A stretch of DNA of 64,000 nucleotides, taken from NCBI RefSeq assembly GCF_020966635.1, contig NZ_JAJKFQ010000002.1:1116001-1180000 (forward strand). Direction: 5' to 3'. Below are positions 62,539 through 64,000 of this stretch, in pieces. The DNA comes from Stieleria sp. JC731. Its GTDB lineage: Bacteria > Planctomycetota > Planctomycetia > Pirellulales > Pirellulaceae. Below the pieces are notes generated by a model. The model saw nothing but the letters and a program-made list of their open reading frames with translations. It made no database searches and was not told where the DNA came from. How positions within the stretch are numbered: the stretch's first letter is position 1; each line of letters starts with the position of its first letter. Made by a program: the position numbers and the translations under genes.

Positions 62539-64000
62539 ATGGTCAAAATCAAGAGTCCGTGTTTGGATTCAGAACAGCTGAATCGCGTGATCAACGGTGA
62601 TTTGCCGAAAGATGAATTCGATTCGGCGATCTCGCATCTGGATGAATGCGATAAATGCCGATTGGCCGCCGAGAATCTGGATTTAGTTTTGGATTCGCCA
62701 GCGATCGATGCGCCATCAGAGGATTCACAGCTCGAAAGCTTGCGAAACGAGACGGCTTGCCAGGTGGCGTTGGGCCGTTTGACCCGTCGTCGGCTGGCGA
62801 CCTCGCAAAGCTCTCCGCCGATTGACAATCTAGGGACTTATCGATTGTTGGAATTGGTCGGTAGCGGAGGAATGGGAGCGGTTTTCAAAGCCGAACATCA
62901 ACGTTTGCGCCGTCAATGTGCGATCAAGCTGTTGCCGCCCGATCGCGTTGCTCAGCAAGGTTGGTTGGACCGATTCAATCGCGAGATGACGGCGGTCGCA
63001 TCGCTCGAACATCCGGGGATCGTTCGCGCGACCGATGCGGGGCACGACTCCGGTTGGCACTACTTGGTGATGGAATATCTGGATGGGTTGGACGTTGGCC
63101 AAGTCGCCACGCGGATGGGGCAGTTGGCCGTTGCCGATGCGTGCGAAATCGTTCGGCAAGCGGCGAAAGCCCTGGCACATATCCACGACTGTGGTTTGGT
63201 TCATCGGGATATCAAGCCGTCGAATCTGATGCTGACTCGCGACGGTCAAGTCAAGGTACTGGATTTGGGACTAGTGCTTGATGGTGATGATCCGCTGGTC
63301 AGCGACGAACGGTTGACCACGGTTGGGCATGTCATGGGAACGATGCCTTACATGGCGCCGGAACAATTGACCGACAGCCGTGATGTCAATCCGAAATCGG
63401 ACCTGTACTCGCTGGGCGCGACCTTGTTTCGATTGATCGCAGGTCGGCCGCCACATCGAAGCGGAAAGGGACTCGCCGCTCAAGTTCTAGAAATCACGGG
63501 CCAAGACGCACCGGCACTCGATACGGTTCGCGAAGACGTCGATCGTGAAGTCGTGAACTTGGTTGCAGAAATCCTGGCTCGCGATCCTAAGAAACGTCCG
63601 TTAACTGCCGAACAGATTGCCGAGCGTTTGGAAGCACCCAGCAAGGGGCATCAGCTTCAGCGTTTGGTTCGTGAAGCGATTCGAAAAGAAACGGATTCGC
63701 AGCCGCCACGAAGTGGGCTATTTCCAAATCCCAGTGGCAAGTCAGGCGGGTCACCACCGCGTTCTCGCTATCGTTGGCTGATCGGTCTGGCGATGGCTGG
63801 ATGTCTTGTGCTCGCCGGATTCGTTATCAAGTTTCAAACCGATCGTGGCCTTCTAGTGGTGCATTCAGGACTGGATGGTCTGACGGTCGCAATCAAGCAA
63901 GACGACAAGCTGGTTGACGAGTTGGAGATCAAAACCGGCGACAACAAAATTTCGCTTTACAAAGGCGAGTATCGAATCGAAATCCAAGGCGGTGGGGAAG
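62539..64000 (+). CDS. Ser/Thr protein kinase with N-terminal ZAS-like zinc motif, C terminus cut by window
   Basis: 487 codons lie in the window from ATG 62539. The N terminus has HLDECDKC with H33, C37 and C40, the HxxxCxxC zinc anti-sigma motif. Kinase: P-loop GSGGMGAVFKA (108-118), ATP-anchoring K130, catalytic loop VHRDIKPSN (221-229, D224), DLG in place of DFG (242-244) and the activation/APE stretch MGTMPYMAPEQL. After a Pro/Ser-rich linker, one membrane helix (YRWLIGLAMAGCLVLAGFVI, about 410-432) and the start of an extracytoplasmic domain (VHSGLDGLTVAIKQDDKLVD). Probably receives a signal outside the membrane and controls the neighbouring ECF sigma factor by phosphorylation or zinc-domain binding. 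Confidence 0.93.
   Translation, partial: MVKIKSPCLDSEQLNRVINGDLPKDEFDSAISHLDECDKCRLAAENLDLVLDSPAIDAPSEDSQLESLRNETACQVALGRLTRRRLATSQSSPPIDNLGTYRLLELVGSGGMGAVFKAEHQRLRRQCAIKLLPPDRVAQQGWLDRFNREMTAVASLEHPGIVRATDAGHDSGWHYLVMEYLDGLDVGQVATRMGQLAVADACEIVRQAAKALAHIHDCGLVHRDIKPSNLMLTRDGQVKVLDLGLVLDGDDPLVSDERLTTVGHVMGTMPYMAPEQLTDSRDVNPKSDLYSLGATLFRLIAGRPPHRSGKGLAAQVLEITGQDAPALDTVREDVDREVVNLVAEILARDPKKRPLTAEQIAERLEAPSKGHQLQRLVREAIRKETDSQPPRSGLFPNPSGKSGGSPPRSRYRWLIGLAMAGCLVLAGFVIKFQTDRGLLVVHSGLDGLTVAIKQDDKLVDELEIKTGDNKISLYKGEYRIEIQGGGE

Overview
The window looks like chromosomal DNA of a planctomycete, most likely a Rhodopirellula/Pirellulaceae-type bacterium. The evidence is a set of lineage-typical families: DUF1559 prepilin-like proteins with an H-X9-DG C-terminal motif, a PVC-type CxxCH heme-binding protein with an N-terminal 'membrane-bound dehydrogenase' domain, an ECF-like sigma factor followed by a large membrane-anchored Ser/Thr kinase, and dispersed GC-rich intergenic repeats. 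The genus is an inference. I saw no rRNA, tRNA, CRISPR array, insertion sequence or phage gene.

Layout. 1-3.8 kb: recA (cut by the window edge), a DinG/XPD-like helicase and rpsT. 4.2-7.9 kb: a translationally coupled plus-strand cluster with a CobA-HemD fusion, a carboxymuconolactone decarboxylase-family protein, mobA and moeA (siroheme/tetrapyrrole and molybdenum cofactor). 8-13.3 kb: a minus-strand replication neighbourhood with dnaA, a 978-bp gene-free gap carrying DnaA-box-like 9-mers and an AT-rich stretch (candidate oriC), dnaN, transaldolase and a DciA/DUF721 protein. 13.6-19.4 kb: cysteine desulfurase, a membrane-anchored unknown, scpB, a hyperacidic protein without basic residues, hemA and a CcsA/HemX-like protein. 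19.8-30.9 kb: comEC, a secreted prolyl oligopeptidase, a stand-alone condensation-domain protein, a repeat-rich gap, a lipoprotein, a SUI1/eIF1 homologue, an AvtA-like aminotransferase and an HSL-type esterase. 30.9-36.9 kb: an RND efflux pump plus adaptor, divergent from a TetR regulator, with two matching palindromes between them. 36.9-45.3 kb: a methyltransferase, DinB-like protein, MscS channel, zinc-dependent phospholipase C-like protein, glutamate dehydrogenase, secreted EEP-family phosphodiesterase and a BSP-type metallopeptidase.

45.3-54 kb is the most interesting part. Ten minus-strand genes, most overlapping by 4 bases, encode a reduced type II secretion/type IV pilus-like machine: one GspE ATPase without the N1E domain, three different GspF-type membrane proteins in a row, four prepilin-like proteins, an 8-TM protein and a soluble unknown. 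Secretin, GspC/L/M and prepilin peptidase genes are absent from the cluster. A second DUF1559 protein and a secreted Q/A/P-rich protein lie divergently next to it.

56.3-64 kb: a tandem array of about 98-bp units, the large PVC heme-binding protein, a divergent neutral-ceramidase-family protein, a perfect 25-bp-arm palindrome, then an ECF-like sigma factor and a Ser/Thr kinase that carries a ZAS-like HxxxCxxC zinc motif at its N terminus and runs off the window.
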